Positions 31,336-39,780 of a stretch of 42,247 bases of DNA are shown here, piece by piece. The translations under genes and the position numbers were made by a program. The stretch comes from a virus, in IMG/VR virus record IMGVR_UViG_3300023172_003376, positions 1-42,247 of that record; one strand, written 5' to 3'. The notes below the pieces were generated by a model. That model searched no databases. It saw only the letters and a program-made list of their open reading frames with translations, and was not told where the DNA came from. How positions within the stretch are numbered: the first letter of the stretch is position 1; every line of letters begins with the position of its first letter.

Positions 31336-32172
31336 TTACTTTGCTTCTTTGTCTTTGATGGCTTTTTTCATTGGTTCTTTCTTGTCGCCATCTTTGTCCA
31401 TGTCTAAGAAGTCAGGTTTTGCCGCTTCTTGATATGCAGTTTTGAAACTTTCGTACTGTGTTCTAAGACTGTTAGCCAACTCTTCCTCTGTGATCTTGTC
31501 TTCTGCCGCCATTGGATTGTCTCCATTTGCAACTTTTGGATAAGTTTTCTTTTGTCTGTTTAAACCACCTGAGTGTTTGTTAACCAGGCTGTCTATGTCT
31601 TGAACTTTCTCTTCAGGTTCGTTTGCGAACGTTTCTTCTTTTTGCTCGTCTTCTGGATTTTTTATGATGTCTCTCATCCTAGCCATGTCCATGGAACCTG
31701 CCGCATCGTCTTGATCCATTTCTGGCTCAGCGTGTGAATCTGCTTCTGGTTCTGCACCAATCATTGCTGGATCAACCTGTTGCACACCTGCAAGTTTTAA
31801 TATCTGCATCATCATTGATGCTTCTTGTGGAGTGTCAGTTGAAATCTGGATTGCTTCTTTAACAGTTTCTTTCTTTTCTTCTTTGCCTGCTTTTTTGTCA
31901 TGGTATGCTTTTAGGCCCGCTGGCATCTTGCCTTCAACTGCTTCTTCAGTTCCGTTTATACTGTCCCAGAAACCTGCTAGGCTCTCACCATGTTTTTTAA
32001 TGAATTCTTCTCTTGAAAGTTTCTCTGCCTCGTCGTGCAGGTAGTCTTTCATGCCACCTTCTGTGACTGCTTTTGGATTTGTCTTCTCAACGTTCTCCAC
32101 TGCGTCTTTGACCAATTCAGGTCTTGATTCTGCTATTTCTTTTAATTTTGTTAACACGTCGATCATTTCCAT
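31336..32172 (-). CDS. Acidic structural-type protein with EF-hand-like loop
   Basis: The 278-residue protein is acidic and mostly disordered or helical, with Met/Asp/Glu-rich repeats in the middle (SMDMARMRDII, PEDEQKEETFA). Near the C terminus DFLDMDKDGDKKEPM matches the DxDxDG calcium loop of EF-hand or dockerin type; similar DKDGDKKEPM sequences recur in marine phage virion-related proteins. It may be an internal head or scaffold-like protein. It sits between gp17 and gp16 with only 39 bases to gp17 and 3 to the next gene. Function is not established. Confidence 0.5.
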   Translation of the reverse strand: MEMIDVLTKLKEIAESRPELVKDAVENVEKTNPKAVTEGGMKDYLHDEAEKLSREEFIKKHGESLAGFWDSINGTEEAVEGKMPAGLKAYHDKKAGKEEKKETVKEAIQISTDTPQEASMMMQILKLAGVQQVDPAMIGAEPEADSHAEPEMDQDDAAGSMDMARMRDIIKNPEDEQKEETFANEPEEKVQDIDSLVNKHSGGLNRQKKTYPKVANGDNPMAAEDKITEEELANSLRTQYESFKTAYQEAAKPDFLDMDKDGDKKEPMKKAIKDKEAK

Positions 32173-32175
32173 AAC

Positions 32176-32778
32176 TTATTTCCTTTTTGGGTCCGGGTGT
32201 GGGTTGGTTGGCTTAGAAAGCGGACTTGGTGTTCCTTTTTCTTCAATGTGACTCTGAACACCGGTCTCACCACCCTTTGGATGGTCCTTGTTCTCTTGTC
32301 TGTCTTTTAGTAATTCTTTTAATAGACCCATGTTTGCTTTTGTTGAATGGTAATCTTCTGCGTTAACTTTGGGTGCATCTTTGTATTCTATGTCGTGCAG
32401 TTTGTTTGCGTATTCTGATTTCTTTGCAACCTGCATGTCGTTCTGATATTCCTCAGTAGGCTCGTTTGGTTTCCTAACAACTATGTGTGTCGCTGGAATC
32501 CTTAGTAAGTCTGAAAGGTATTCATGCATCACTCTTGGAGACTCTGGATAATTTGTTGTCACATCAAAGATCGTCACTTGCTCGTTGCTTAAGGCAGGAA
32601 AATCAAGTGGTAGCGTCATGATTGGTGTAGTCTTACCTGCTGACATGCTGGCAAGATCAAATTTTTGCAGTGCTGTCTCCAGAGCATTTACATCAATGTC
32701 TTTCTTTGCCCCTGCGATCTTTATTTTATAGTCATATGACTTAGTTGATTCTGTTAGGTAGTCTTTAAACGTGCTCAT
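32176..32778 (-). CDS. Hypothetical protein in terminase region, 200 residues
   Basis: The start at 32778 (MSTFKDYLTES) was chosen over an ATG two codons upstream because an ACTAAATA box lies 6 bases before it. Residues 12-100 are alpha/beta (YDYKIKIAG, TPIMTLPLDFPAL, EQVTIFDVTTNYP), and IVVRKPNEPTEEYQ follows. The last 60 residues are Pro/Gly/His-rich and probably disordered. The N-terminal FKxYLxE motif occurs at the start of several marine T4-like phage proteins. It is upstream of the 278-residue gene (3 bases apart) and follows gp16. Function unknown; a virion or packaging role fits the context. Confidence 0.5.
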   Translation of the reverse strand: MSTFKDYLTESTKSYDYKIKIAGAKKDIDVNALETALQKFDLASMSAGKTTPIMTLPLDFPALSNEQVTIFDVTTNYPESPRVMHEYLSDLLRIPATHIVVRKPNEPTEEYQNDMQVAKKSEYANKLHDIEYKDAPKVNAEDYHSTKANMGLLKELLKDRQENKDHPKGGETGVQSHIEEKGTPSPLSKPTNPHPDPKRK

Positions 32779-32784
32779 ATGCAA

Positions 32785-32792
32785 TATTTAGT
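32785..32792 (-). promoter_or_regulatory. Late-type box ACTAAATA
   Basis: On the minus strand the box ends 6 bases before the ATG at 32778, inside the gene 16 stop region. Confidence 0.45.
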
Positions 32793-33315
32793 CTTTTTTA
32801 AGTAGTTTCTTCATTAATTCGTTACGATCTGATATGACGAATCCGTCGCTTTCTTCCACTGGACCACCGTCTTTGTTGCCCTGATCTAACTTCTGCTTTT
32901 TAAGTTGTAATTCAATCATTTTAAGTTTCTTGTCGATCTTGCCGCTTTTGGCGTCTATGGCGTTCCTTAGGAAATTTCCTGCAACTTCAAATATCCTTCC
33001 AGAATACCGTGAATCAACGTTCATACCGAGATCCATTAGATTCTTGTAACTCTCTTCCGCTTCTATGGCCAGTTTGTCCAACTCTAGGTCTGACAGTTCG
33101 CCCAACCCTTTTACCTGTGGCAGTGCGGCCGCAACCTTGTCAAATTCCGCATAACTTTTCTGCAGATTCTTCTGTGTCTGTGGATCTAAGTTCTTGGCGG
33201 ATGCGTGTTGCCCGTTTGCCTCCTTGATCTTCTTGTCTTTTTCCTTCTTGTCTACCTCTTTGAATGCTTCTTTGACATTTGGTAAATTGAGGATGTCTTC
33301 CAGTTTCTTTGTCAT
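32788..33315 (-). CDS. 16: Terminase small subunit gp16-like
   Basis: The 175-residue helical protein resembles gp16 of marine T4-like phages. It has the central block LAIEAEESYKNLMDLGM, then RIFEVAGNFLRNAID, a Lys-rich helix (KKLKMIELQLKKQKLD) and a C-terminal tag VISDRNELMKKLLKK that may bind gp17. gp16 forms rings that recognise DNA and regulate the gp17 motor. Gene order 4-16-17 on one strand supports the call. An AGTAAATA box ends 5 bases before the ATG at 33315. The N-terminal 40 residues are very Lys-rich. Confidence 0.7.
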   Translation of the reverse strand: MTKKLEDILNLPNVKEAFKEVDKKEKDKKIKEANGQHASAKNLDPQTQKNLQKSYAEFDKVAAALPQVKGLGELSDLELDKLAIEAEESYKNLMDLGMNVDSRYSGRIFEVAGNFLRNAIDAKSGKIDKKLKMIELQLKKQKLDQGNKDGGPVEESDGFVISDRNELMKKLLKKD

Positions 33316-33320
33316 TGCTC

Positions 33321-33328
33321 TATTTACT
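33321..33328 (-). promoter_or_regulatory. Late-type box AGTAAATA
   Basis: The minus-strand box ends 5 bases before the gp16 start codon, within the end of gene 4. Confidence 0.5.
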
Positions 33329-33764
33329 TACGTTTGCCGTTGTGGAACAACTGTTCTTCTGACACCACCCTGAACTTGATCCGTCTCTGTTTGGCGTAGG
33401 CGTTGGCGGCCTCCCATTTGGCCATGTTTATCACCACCTGTTTTTTCTTGGCCATGCTCTTGCCCGCGGCCTCCATTGTAGTCTGGCTCATGGGTTTGAC
33501 TTCCACCATCTCTGCGTGTTTCCTTCCTTCCTTGTCTTGGTACACTATGAAGAAGTCTGGCACGTACACTGTGTACTTGCCCGTGAATGGATGCCTGTAA
33601 GGAATCTTGATTGACTCCGAAGCCCATTGATACACGTTTGGATGTTCGTCACACAGTCTCATGAATGAGTGTTCCCAACTGGATCTGTATGTTGGAGTTT
33701 TGGTGCCCACGTACTTCTCCGCGTTTTTGGGGGAGAACTTGCCCCTAGCAAATCTCGGTAGCAT
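33324..33764 (-). CDS. 4: Head completion protein gp4
   Basis: The 146-residue protein matches T4 gp4 (150 residues) in layout: GKFSPKNAEKYVG at 8-20, RSSWEHSFMRLCD near 27, IKIPYRHPFTGKYTVYVPDFF near 53-73 and VEVKP near 88. The PDF and E-x-KP spacing is that of a PD-(D/E)xK nuclease-like fold. gp4 (with gp50 in T4) seals the filled head before tail attachment. The gene is joined by TAATG to the 125-residue gene upstream. Assignment is firm from the motif order. Confidence 0.85.
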   Translation of the reverse strand: MLPRFARGKFSPKNAEKYVGTKTPTYRSSWEHSFMRLCDEHPNVYQWASESIKIPYRHPFTGKYTVYVPDFFIVYQDKEGRKHAEMVEVKPMSQTTMEAAGKSMAKKKQVVINMAKWEAANAYAKQRRIKFRVVSEEQLFHNGKRK

Positions 33765-34141
33765 TAGTCTATGATGTTTCTAGATACCGTCTCTTTGGTG
33801 GCCAGTGTCTTCCTCACACCCAGCCTACTTGACTTGTATCTGTTGGCGTTTAATATTATGGTTATCAGTTCAGACAACAGTGCTGGTGTGGCGTATGTCA
33901 ACTGATCCAGTATCTGTTGTGGTTTGATGTTGTCTATCTTGGCCTGTGACAGTATGGCGTATGCCGTGGACTCGGCCGCGGTCCTTGAGAAATTCCTTTT
34001 AACGAAGAATGCGATTGTACTATCATATTCACCCACGTTGAATTCGTAGTCTGTTTCGTACGGAGTTGTGGTCAGTTTGTCCACGGTCTTCTGTAACTCG
34101 TCCTTGTCCTTTGGTGGTAGGTTAGTGTAGAATTCAGCCAT
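33764..34141 (-). CDS. Structural-region hypothetical protein, 125 residues
   Basis: The 125-residue protein is helical with a beta stretch in the middle (FNVGEYDSTIAFFVKRNFS). The next part, AAESTAYAILSQAKID, is a clean helix. No catalytic motif is seen. It is joined by TAATG at both ends, to the tail-tube-like gene upstream and to gp4 downstream, so it is translated with them. It may be a baseplate or tail-completion protein; I recognise no T4 counterpart. Confidence 0.55.
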   Translation of the reverse strand: MAEFYTNLPPKDKDELQKTVDKLTTTPYETDYEFNVGEYDSTIAFFVKRNFSRTAAESTAYAILSQAKIDNIKPQQILDQLTYATPALLSELITIILNANRYKSSRLGVRKTLATKETVSRNIID

Positions 34142-35532
34142 TATATCGTTGCTTTCTCCGTTGCTATCTCAACATCCTGTGTCTGTCTTTCGATTTTTAT
34201 GTATCCTTCAGTGACCAGTTTCCTCACATCTGTGATTGCCTTGCTGGTGTACACATTTTTTATGTTGTCAGCGGATGCTTCATATTCAAGATTGGATTGT
34301 GCTATCGTGAGTCCCTTACGTGAACCAATGTCTCTGAAGTATATGGCGGCCGCTATCTCATCTCTGACATTCGCATCATTGGACACTAAATTAAATGATT
34401 CGTCTGCACCCAGGAAGTTCACAGTGTCCACCGTGGAATTTGTTATGACTGTGTTGTTGGCCTGATCATTGTTGTCCGCGGTACCCCTCGCTGATGCCAA
34501 TGCTGAAGCACCCACTATGGCCGCCGCACCCACACTGAACTGTGCAACTGGGTTGGTTATCGAGCCCGCTTGTTTTCCAACTTCTAGTATTCCATCCTTG
34601 GCAATGCCTTTCAGTTCCTCTTTAACTGCTGATTTCTTGATCTTCTTGGCGTTGTTGTAGGTGTTTGAAGCACCAAGGATCGCACCTAGGATGTTTCCTG
34701 ATTGCACATTCCTGATCACCGAACCTATGCCGTCTACTACACCTCCAGGGCCAAATATACTGTTAGTACCACCACCTAACACCGTCAGTGGGCTAGGAGA
34801 ATTGTCATAGTTGATCGTTGCGAAACCTGGAACATTATTCCTATTGATTATGCCTGATTTGTATATAACTGTTTCGTATAGGATCTGCATGGTGTTGTTC
34901 ATTACTCCTGCACCATCGGCCTGATCCAGATTGTCATGTGAGAATGAACCTATCACAGGATTGACCAGTGTCATTGATGTGAAACGTTTCTTGTGTAACA
35001 CGAATATCTCTATGCCTTTCAAATATGGCTTCTGTCTCTGTCTCGGTGTGTCCATACCAAACTTGGTGGTCTGTCTCGCATCGCCAAAATTATAGTAATC
35101 ATCCTTTGTGTTCGATATTGTTAGGTCCGAGTTCATGCCTATGCTGTCCGCAATATTGTACTCGTAGTACTTCTTCCAGAATGCGTTCACGGTGTCTGCA
35201 TGGTCATCGTGGAATGTGATGTTGACAGGTTCGTACGCTATCCTGGTTCCCGCATACATCTTCTTGTTGTACTGTGTCTTCTCCTCGTAGCTCATGTTGT
35301 ACTTGGGCAGGTCGCACTGCTTGACCAACATGTTCAGTTGATATCTCTCGTTGGCGTTGAAGCCATCAACGAACAGGGTCTCATCGGTGTTGAAAACCAC
35401 GTGGAACAGGAACTTCTGTTTTGGCATCAACTTGTAGTTGTCGTCTATGTACAATCTAGATGCATGTTGGTAGTCTTTCATACCCGGTAATCCGTCTTGG
35501 AAACCTTTAAGGAAGTTGTTTATGCTTGGCAT
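34141..35532 (-). CDS. Tail-tube-like/baseplate structural protein
   Basis: The start is taken at the ATG at 35532 (MPSINNFLKGF), 5 bases after a late box; a GTG six codons upstream would lie inside that box. The 463-residue protein has an N-terminal domain of about 240 residues with KQKFLFHVVFN, CDLPKYNM and YEPVNITFHDDHA. This pattern is like gp19 (its VITRPN and DPITITLRDD), so it probably has the tail-tube fold of gp19, gp48 and gp54. The rest is Gly/Ala-rich with a hydrophobic stretch (FSVGAAAIVGASALASA). A cap or initiator of the tail tube in the baseplate is likely. Which T4 gene it replaces is not clear. Confidence 0.6.
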   Translation of the reverse strand: MPSINNFLKGFQDGLPGMKDYQHASRLYIDDNYKLMPKQKFLFHVVFNTDETLFVDGFNANERYQLNMLVKQCDLPKYNMSYEEKTQYNKKMYAGTRIAYEPVNITFHDDHADTVNAFWKKYYEYNIADSIGMNSDLTISNTKDDYYNFGDARQTTKFGMDTPRQRQKPYLKGIEIFVLHKKRFTSMTLVNPVIGSFSHDNLDQADGAGVMNNTMQILYETVIYKSGIINRNNVPGFATINYDNSPSPLTVLGGGTNSIFGPGGVVDGIGSVIRNVQSGNILGAILGASNTYNNAKKIKKSAVKEELKGIAKDGILEVGKQAGSITNPVAQFSVGAAAIVGASALASARGTADNNDQANNTVITNSTVDTVNFLGADESFNLVSNDANVRDEIAAAIYFRDIGSRKGLTIAQSNLEYEASADNIKNVYTSKAITDVRKLVTEGYIKIERQTQDVEIATEKATI

Positions 35533-35537
35533 ACTCG

Positions 35538-35545
35538 TATTTATG
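35538..35545 (-). promoter_or_regulatory. Late-type box CATAAATA
   Basis: The minus-strand box ends 5 bases before the ATG at 35532, with the spacer CGAGT nearly the same as the TGAGT between box and ATG of gp13. Confidence 0.65.
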
Positions 35546-35553
35546 GCCACAAA

Positions 35554-35577
35554 AAAAGCGCCTATAAAGACGCTTTT
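35554..35577 (-). terminator. Rho-independent terminator after gene 19
   Basis: A 7-bp stem (AAAAGCG and CGCTTTT) with a 10-base loop is followed on the minus strand by a run of T (CGCTTTTTTT), a classic terminator. It lies 33 bases after the gp19 stop and just before the late box of the next gene, so it separates the two transcription units. The A-rich side makes it usable in the other direction too. Confidence 0.8.
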
Positions 35578-35609
35578 GATGTTATAATTGCTTACTTAAT
35601 TTTTTTGTA

Positions 35610-36236
35610 TTACTGTCCACCACCTGTACTTAGAGTACCGATCGTTCTAGATACCGCTGTTCCAATTCCTGTTCCTGTTGGGGTTTGGATCGCGTTGTCG
35701 TATCTGATCGACATTGTGATAGTTGCTGGATCTGATGTTGCGTATGCCAACGTGTTGTAGTTCACGTTCTCAACGTATGCACCGTATAATTCAAATGTTT
35801 CTAACACATTTGGTGCACTTGCTCCGTTACCACCGTCTAACATCTCAATTCTAGTTGTGAATTTGTAGTCAATACCTGATGCCGCACTCGACTGTTCAAA
35901 GAAGTCGAACTGCTTCTGAATCTGTTCACCAACTAGTTTGGTAACTGAGTTGTTTACATCATCTCTCAATGTGATTGTGATTGGATCCCAAGTGTGTTTA
36001 CCTGCAACATAAACTTTTGAGTTGTACACATCCAGTGTCACGTTGTCAAAAGTCAAATTGGGTCTTGTGATATCAATAACTTGTTTTGTAAGTTCTGATC
36101 TCGGTGTTGATACTCCAAAATTCTCCAGGATCGCTCTGAAACGATACTGTAGTTTTGGCATCAATAAACCCTGTGATGCTGAACTCTGATCGTTTGCTAG
36201 TGGTACTGTAAATTTTGATAAAGTTGATATTGCCAT
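35610..36236 (-). CDS. 19: Tail tube protein gp19
   Basis: The 208-residue protein resembles T4 gp19 (163 residues) and its larger marine relatives. It has YRFRAILENFG, then QVIDITRPNLTFDNVTLDVYNS, DPITITLRDD and the final TITMSIRYDNA. It polymerises as the inner tube of the contractile tail. The last 20 residues (GTGIGTAVSRTIGTLSTGGGQ in part) are flexible. GGAGAA lies 4 bases before the ATG, but a late box ends only 10 bases upstream. Followed by a strong terminator. Assignment is firm. Confidence 0.92.
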   Translation of the reverse strand: MAISTLSKFTVPLANDQSSASQGLLMPKLQYRFRAILENFGVSTPRSELTKQVIDITRPNLTFDNVTLDVYNSKVYVAGKHTWDPITITLRDDVNNSVTKLVGEQIQKQFDFFEQSSAASGIDYKFTTRIEMLDGGNGASAPNVLETFELYGAYVENVNYNTLAYATSDPATITMSIRYDNAIQTPTGTGIGTAVSRTIGTLSTGGGQ

Positions 36237-36246
36237 CTGTTTCTCC

Positions 36247-36254
36247 TATTTATT
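36247..36254 (-). promoter_or_regulatory. Late-type box AATAAATA
   Basis: The minus-strand box is followed immediately by GGAGAAACAG and the gp19 ATG. With a T4-like start site the ribosome site would be upstream of the transcript. Confidence 0.6.
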
Positions 36255-36259
36255 CAAAA

Positions 36260-39200
36260 TTAGTTCCCTAACTTTGCAATTTCTCCTGTGTTTTTGATTC
36301 TCAACGGTATGTAGATGAATTCAACTGACTTGATCGGCTCAATTGCTATATCCACGTACAGTTCGTTCCTGTCAATCCTTGTAGGTGTGTTGTTCGTGTC
36401 ATCACAAACTACTAGGAAGTCATACAATGCTCTCTGACCCGTCAACTCCAACAAGAATGATTCTATTGCACCCTTGATCTCGTTCCTAGTCAATTCATCA
36501 TTTGGTTCAAAGATGAATGGTTTAGCGATTGCATCCAGTTGTGTTCTTAGATACACTGCCAATCTTGAAACGTTGATCCTGTCCAATGCAGAACTTGCCG
36601 ATGTCTTAGTCAAGTTACCGAAGTTCACGATCCCTGCTCCTGAGAAGAAAGTGATTGGATTCACTTTGACCTCATGCATTGAATCTCTCACTGACTCCGT
36701 AACAGATATTGTTTGGAATTCTCCAGACGCTGTGTCGATGTAACCAACTGATGTGGCGTTGTCAACGATACCTCTTCTTGTTCCTGATGGTGCGAACCAT
36801 GGGAAAGCGATGTTGTCGTTGTTGGCCAGTGTCCTCAACATCATGTGTGATGGTGGAACAACAATTGATTTACCTGTGTTGTCTGTTGTTTGACCAGATG
36901 GATAAAACACACCCAAGTAATCACTTGAACTCACTAGGCCGTCTTCACCATTGTCAAGTGCTGACGCTGTGTTGTTTGCCCAGTTCTGTATCGCAGTTGA
37001 CGTACCTTCTAATCTAAATGGTGTATCACCTACTACAAACGCTGTGTTGTTTCTGTCTGTGTTTAAGTTGATCATGTTTGACATCAACTCTGGGTAACCA
37101 GGACAAGCAATTACGTTGAAGCCTCTTTGGTCTTCTCTGATTGCTTGGTTGGTGTCTATTTCTGATTTAAGTTGTTCAACGATCACTTTTCTCTGTGCTT
37201 TTCTTCCGAAACTTCCAGAACCGTCTGCGTTGTTGCTAGATTTAGTAACCCATCTGTCAGGGAAGTAAGTTGATACACTCTCGTTACTTGCTCTGATGTT
37301 ACCTAAACCAGTTGAACCGCTTCCTGGATATTTCGTAGTAGTGATGTAACTGTTCTTGTATTCCTTGACGTTGTAACCAGATCTTCTAGTGTTCCATAAC
37401 ATGATACCTTGTGGGTAGTTGTCTGGATTTGGAGCATCTGGATCTAGGAAACCATCGCTCAATAAATCTTTGATTGAGCTGGCTGTACCCGCACCGCCTG
37501 TTGACAATGAATCCGCCTTGTCTGCCGTTGTGTGATATCTAGCATCCGCAAACACGATACCGTCTTCTGTGGTTTGGTCTGCTTTGTCAACCAGTTCCCA
37601 AGCCGCGCCTGAAGTGGTCACTGCCACTTGGTTCGCTGTGTTTGTAGAACTTAAAGTTGCTGATGTGTTGTATTTGTAAAGTTTTGGATAGTTCTCAAGG
37701 TCACTTGTGTCGATCCATAAGTCGTTAGTCACAAGTGCAGTACCATCTGACTGTGTGGTTGGTGCTGTTGCACTGAACTGTGGACCATTTGGATCTGTGC
37801 TTGAGTATGCTGTTGCATAACCAACCCAAGTCGTACCGTTGTGTGCCATGATGTCTGCTTCGTCTGTCGCAGTGTGGTACCATAATGTGCCGTCTGCTGG
37901 CTCATTGCTTGGAGCACTTGTAGAAGCAGTGTAACTTAGTCTCTTCCAATTACTTGCCATGATACCTGTGTTAGCACTTGAGTCAATGCTGTCACCTGTT
38001 GGTAAGTCATACAAGTTGTCGATCAAAGTAGAACTGTTGGCTGTGTATGTTCCATAACTGTGTGCTGTAGTTGAACTGAAACCTGCGTCTGCTAACGGTG
38101 TTCCTGATGTGTCGAACATTCTGAACTCACCACCCAGTGCGTGTGTCATCTGGATAGCGCCTGTTGATAGTTTAGTTGCAGAAACGTTTGTCAAACCTGC
38201 CGCACTCACCGCCGCCACAAATGCATCTGCATCTGTACCACCCAGTGTTACTGTGACTGCTGAACTCAACGCTTCTTGGTTCTTAACTGATTCCTGTATC
38301 GAGAAAGTCTCTGAACTTGTGAAAGTTGGAGATGTGCTGTTACTTGTGATAGTTGTAGCACCACCTTCATATCTGAACAGTTGGAAGTCACCAACGTTTG
38401 GAGTTGCATCACTGGCATCTCCCGCTGTCATTGACTCTTCAGTCACGTTGTACTGTGCGTACACTGTGCCTGTGCTCAATGCAGTTCCACCGTTCGCCGC
38501 GTCTAGGTTGTAGATCGCAGAGTGGTGGTTAGCATAAAGTGGACTAGCAACTTGAGAGAAACTAGCACTTGATGAACTATAAAGTTTTGTCACCAAAGAC
38601 GCACCTGAGTTTGCAGAAGTTGTCTTGAACCAAACTGAACCGTTGGGTCTGTTCTCGTCTGCTGTCTTCCAAGTAGGTCTGTTAGTGTGTTTGTCTTGTA
38701 GGAATTTAGGACCATTGTTGACACCTGCTGTGATTCCAAGGTCTGCTAACAGTGTTCCATTTCCTTCTTCGAATCTGATAGTGCCCGCACCACCCGTTGA
38801 ATCACCTAGTGCTTTACCGTTATGGAATATTTCTAGGTTACCTGTTGTGCTGTTCACACTTGCTGTCACGTTAGTAACATTTGATCCGATCACTGATGCA
38901 ACGTTTGAAAGTGTCGTACCACTTGTTGTGATTGTAACACCGTTCATGATCATTGTGTGTCCACTAGTCACTGTGGTTCCTGAAGCGACTGACACAACTG
39001 GTAGAGATGTTGACCATGCTTCTGATCCAACCTGTACCCAAGTGTTACTTGCTGTCTTCTTGTAGATCTTGTTGGTAACGTGTGTTGTGTTGATTGCGTA
39101 ATCACCTATTACACCTATTGAAGTTTTTGGTGCACCAGTTGAGACACCGTCAACTAGGTCACTTGTTGAAGTGATAAGTGTTGGAGTAATTGTTGTGAAT

Positions 39201-39664
39201 GATTGATTAGTTTTTGACCATTCAAATAAACCGTAACTGCTTGATGCAAGGTCAAACCAGTATGTGCCATCTGTTGGTGCCGCTGTTGGTGCCGTAGCAC
39301 TTCCAACTAAATCTGCTGTGTCCACGTTCGCTCTTAGGACGTATGCTCTGTTGGCAACTCCTAGGAAACTGTAGGCCGCTTGTAAGCCATATTCATTTAA
39401 CTCATAACCGTTCAATGAATTTCCTGATGCGTCTGTGTAGAATTTTGGATCTCCAAAAGTCTCTGTTAATTCTCTCTGTGACGAGATCAAATAAGCGGTG
39501 TTGGCGTTGGCAGTAGTTGTTCCTACAGCAGTCCCGTCTCCGGCCCCATTTGACTTGTCCTGTGATGATGCTACTATGAATAGTGGTGTTGTACCCGCAT
39601 CTGATGGTACGTAGAAACTTTCGTTAATTACTGAAACCTCTACTCCTGGTGATGTTAATGCCAT
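36260..39664 (-). CDS. 18: Tail sheath protein gp18, with large insertion
   Basis: At 1134 residues this is far larger than T4 gp18 (659). The conserved sheath parts are the N terminus (TSPGVEVSVINES at 4-16, up to about 115) and the C terminus from about 750 (VIVEQLKSEID, FNVIACPGYPEL, then SVEFIYIPLRI). Between them about 630 residues form an inserted region of Ser/Thr/Gly-rich beta repeats. Trp-containing units recur near 136, 209, 345, 595-613 and 650-689, and an 85-residue domain occurs twice (about 222-312 and 447-533). The insert probably decorates the outside of the tail. GGAGAA lies before the ATG and a late box is 39 bases upstream. gp19 follows 23 bases downstream. Confidence 0.92.
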   Translation of the reverse strand: MALTSPGVEVSVINESFYVPSDAGTTPLFIVASSQDKSNGAGDGTAVGTTTANANTAYLISSQRELTETFGDPKFYTDASGNSLNGYELNEYGLQAAYSFLGVANRAYVLRANVDTADLVGSATAPTAAPTDGTYWFDLASSSYGLFEWSKTNQSFTTITPTLITSTSDLVDGVSTGAPKTSIGVIGDYAINTTHVTNKIYKKTASNTWVQVGSEAWSTSLPVVSVASGTTVTSGHTMIMNGVTITTSGTTLSNVASVIGSNVTNVTASVNSTTGNLEIFHNGKALGDSTGGAGTIRFEEGNGTLLADLGITAGVNNGPKFLQDKHTNRPTWKTADENRPNGSVWFKTTSANSGASLVTKLYSSSSASFSQVASPLYANHHSAIYNLDAANGGTALSTGTVYAQYNVTEESMTAGDASDATPNVGDFQLFRYEGGATTITSNSTSPTFTSSETFSIQESVKNQEALSSAVTVTLGGTDADAFVAAVSAAGLTNVSATKLSTGAIQMTHALGGEFRMFDTSGTPLADAGFSSTTAHSYGTYTANSSTLIDNLYDLPTGDSIDSSANTGIMASNWKRLSYTASTSAPSNEPADGTLWYHTATDEADIMAHNGTTWVGYATAYSSTDPNGPQFSATAPTTQSDGTALVTNDLWIDTSDLENYPKLYKYNTSATLSSTNTANQVAVTTSGAAWELVDKADQTTEDGIVFADARYHTTADKADSLSTGGAGTASSIKDLLSDGFLDPDAPNPDNYPQGIMLWNTRRSGYNVKEYKNSYITTTKYPGSGSTGLGNIRASNESVSTYFPDRWVTKSSNNADGSGSFGRKAQRKVIVEQLKSEIDTNQAIREDQRGFNVIACPGYPELMSNMINLNTDRNNTAFVVGDTPFRLEGTSTAIQNWANNTASALDNGEDGLVSSSDYLGVFYPSGQTTDNTGKSIVVPPSHMMLRTLANNDNIAFPWFAPSGTRRGIVDNATSVGYIDTASGEFQTISVTESVRDSMHEVKVNPITFFSGAGIVNFGNLTKTSASSALDRINVSRLAVYLRTQLDAIAKPFIFEPNDELTRNEIKGAIESFLLELTGQRALYDFLVVCDDTNNTPTRIDRNELYVDIAIEPIKSVEFIYIPLRIKNTGEIAKLGN

Positions 39665-39703
39665 TTTTCGTATTCTCCTTGCAAGTTACGTATATACTAG
39701 AGT

Positions 39704-39711
39704 TATTTATT
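39704..39711 (-). promoter_or_regulatory. Late-type box AATAAATA of genes 18-19
   Basis: The minus-strand box is 39 bases upstream of the gp18 ATG, which leaves a normal leader with GGAGAA. This is the only late box here with a conventional spacing to its gene. Confidence 0.6.
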
Positions 39712-39767
39712 CAATCGTATGGTTTTAGCGACATAATTTACCGTTTTCGAGGTGCCTATATAGGCGA

Positions 39768-39775
39768 CGTAAATA
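39768..39775 (+). promoter_or_regulatory. Late-type box CGTAAATA
   Basis: The plus-strand box ends 5 bases before the ATG at 39781 and supports that start. A 12-base perfect palindrome, GCCTATATAGGC, lies just upstream at 39754-39765. Confidence 0.5.
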
Positions 39776-39780
39776 CACAC

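Noticed and set aside
38109-39065. Plus-strand frames of 134 and 146 codons opposite gp18
   Set aside because: Their length comes from the repetitive Ser/Thr/Gly codons of the sheath insert, which read as open on the other strand. No start signal is present.
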